Source: Eutreptiella sp. 'Long Island Sound 2002' (taxonomy: Eukaryota; Euglenozoa; Euglenophyceae; Eutreptiales; Eutreptiaceae). Taken from it: 64,000 bases of DNA. Shown piece after piece: positions 63,501 to 64,000 of the stretch. The notes under the pieces were generated by a model that saw only the letters and a list, made by a program, of their open reading frames with translations, was not told where the DNA came from and searched no databases. Made by a program: the position numbers and the translations under genes. Position 1 is the stretch's first letter. Every line of letters starts with the position of its first letter. Where the stretch lies: the NCBI GenBank assembly GCA_964036045.1, contig OZ038380.1, positions 7,339,913-7,403,912 on the forward strand, written 5' to 3'.

Positions 63501-64000
63501 TGTGTGTAATAATGATTTACCACAGTCCAATCATGACTTCTGCACAAGGGATGCATGGCCAAGACCGAGCCAGTTTTGGGGCACAGTGGCCACAATGTGG
63601 GGCACAAACAGTGAGTGCAGCATTGCCGCAAAAAACACATGGTGAGACGCCTGTTTTGTGTGCAATAATGATTTACCACAGTCCAACCATGACTTCTGCA
63701 CAAAGGCTGCATGGCCAAGACCGAGCCAGTTTTGGAGCATTGTGACCACAATGAGGGGCACAAACTGTGAGTGCAGCATTGCCGCAAAAAACACATGGTT
63801 AGACCCCAGTTTTGTGTGTAATAATGATTTACCACAGTCCAACCATGACCTCTGCACAAAGGCTGCATGGCCAAGACCGAGCCAGCTTTGGAGCATTGTG
63901 GCCACAATGTGGGGCACAAACAGTGAGTGCAGCATTGCCGCAAAAAGCACATGGTTAGACCCCAGTTGTGTGTGTAATAATGATTTACCACAGTCCAACC

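Larger units (their letters stand above)
1..64000. repeat. Satellite DNA array with 156-bp monomer, about 409 copies
   Basis: The same 156-bp unit recurs from the first to the last base, interrupted only by 200 Ns. Phase is kept closely: by about 24.96 kb the monomer grid has drifted by only 4 bases relative to perfect 156-bp steps. Landmarks present in almost every copy, in order, are ATTTACCACAGTCC, TGCATGGCCAAGACC, GCCAGTTTTGG, GGGGCACAAA, GTGCAGCATTGCCGC, an A-run, and GACCCCAGTTTTGTGTG. Copies differ by scattered substitutions, A-run length changes and a few small indels. No stretch above about 30 bases fails to match the monomer, so there is no gene-sized unique sequence. An array this long and homogeneous is typical of centromeric or heterochromatic satellite in a eukaryotic nuclear genome. 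The family and host are not recognised. Confidence 0.99.
39401..64000 (+). repeat. Forward array block 3 (about 158 monomers)
   Basis: The block continues in the forward direction with subfamily B to about 60.9 kb and A-like monomers to the end of the window. It contains the most regular and apparently youngest higher-order repeats here: 13-, 24- and 38-monomer offsets at 41-52 kb, an 8-mer duplication at 48.6-51 kb, a 7-mer series at 53.3-58.7 kb and an 8-mer duplication at 61.2-63.5 kb. The array is still running at 64000. Confidence 0.95.

Noticed and set aside
1-64000. CRISPR array
   Set aside because: Although spacing is regular, the whole 156-bp unit is conserved. There are no unique spacers between short repeats and no cas genes.
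1-64000. CENP-B box or a similar centromere protein motif
   Set aside because: No match to the TTCG....A..CGGG core was seen in either strand of the consensus or common variants. A centromeric role can only be inferred from array structure.
1-64000. rRNA, tRNA or 5S gene cluster
   Set aside because: The monomer lacks the internal promoter boxes, cloverleaf potential and conserved rRNA segments expected of such tandem genes.
1-64000. G-quadruplex or telomere-like repeats
   Set aside because: Each monomer has only two GGGG runs, about 20 bases apart, and no TTAGGG-type repeat, so no canonical quadruplex or telomeric tract is present.

Overview
The whole 64 kb window is one satellite DNA array. 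It holds about 409 head-to-tail copies of a 156-bp monomer (consensus about 49% G+C). I find no unique sequence, recognisable gene, RNA gene or transposon. This is eukaryotic nuclear DNA from a centromeric, pericentromeric or other heterochromatic block. I do not recognise the satellite family and cannot name the species. One run of exactly 200 Ns looks like an assembly scaffolding placeholder.

Layout. (1) 1-25055: forward array, about 160 monomers of subfamily A, with changing local higher-order repeats (2-, 3-, 4-, 5- and 12-mers). (2) 25056-28479: about 22 monomers in reverse orientation, bounded on both sides by short near-perfect hairpins. (3) 28480-39200: forward array again. It includes a 13-16-mer duplicated block (28.7-33.3 kb), then a change of subfamily near 33.6 kb. 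(4) 39201-39400: N gap. Its flanks abut in perfect monomer phase, and a paralogous segment at 35.4-35.9 kb crosses the same point with no extra sequence, so the gap probably hides nothing. (5) 39401-64000: forward array. Subfamily B runs to about 60.9 kb with very recent 7-, 8- and 13-mer amplifications, then A-like monomers return with an 8-mer duplication.

Long reading frames occur on both strands, the longest being 3,680 codons on the minus strand. They follow from the repeat length being 3 x 52 and from a monomer with few stop codons. I do not call them genes: amino-acid-changing variants are common, and a stop-gain variant has been copied along the array by duplication. The biological content is therefore repeat evolution: unequal exchange in whole-monomer steps, subfamily replacement, a local fold-back inversion, and a subfamily with extra CpG sites that could matter for centromeric chromatin.
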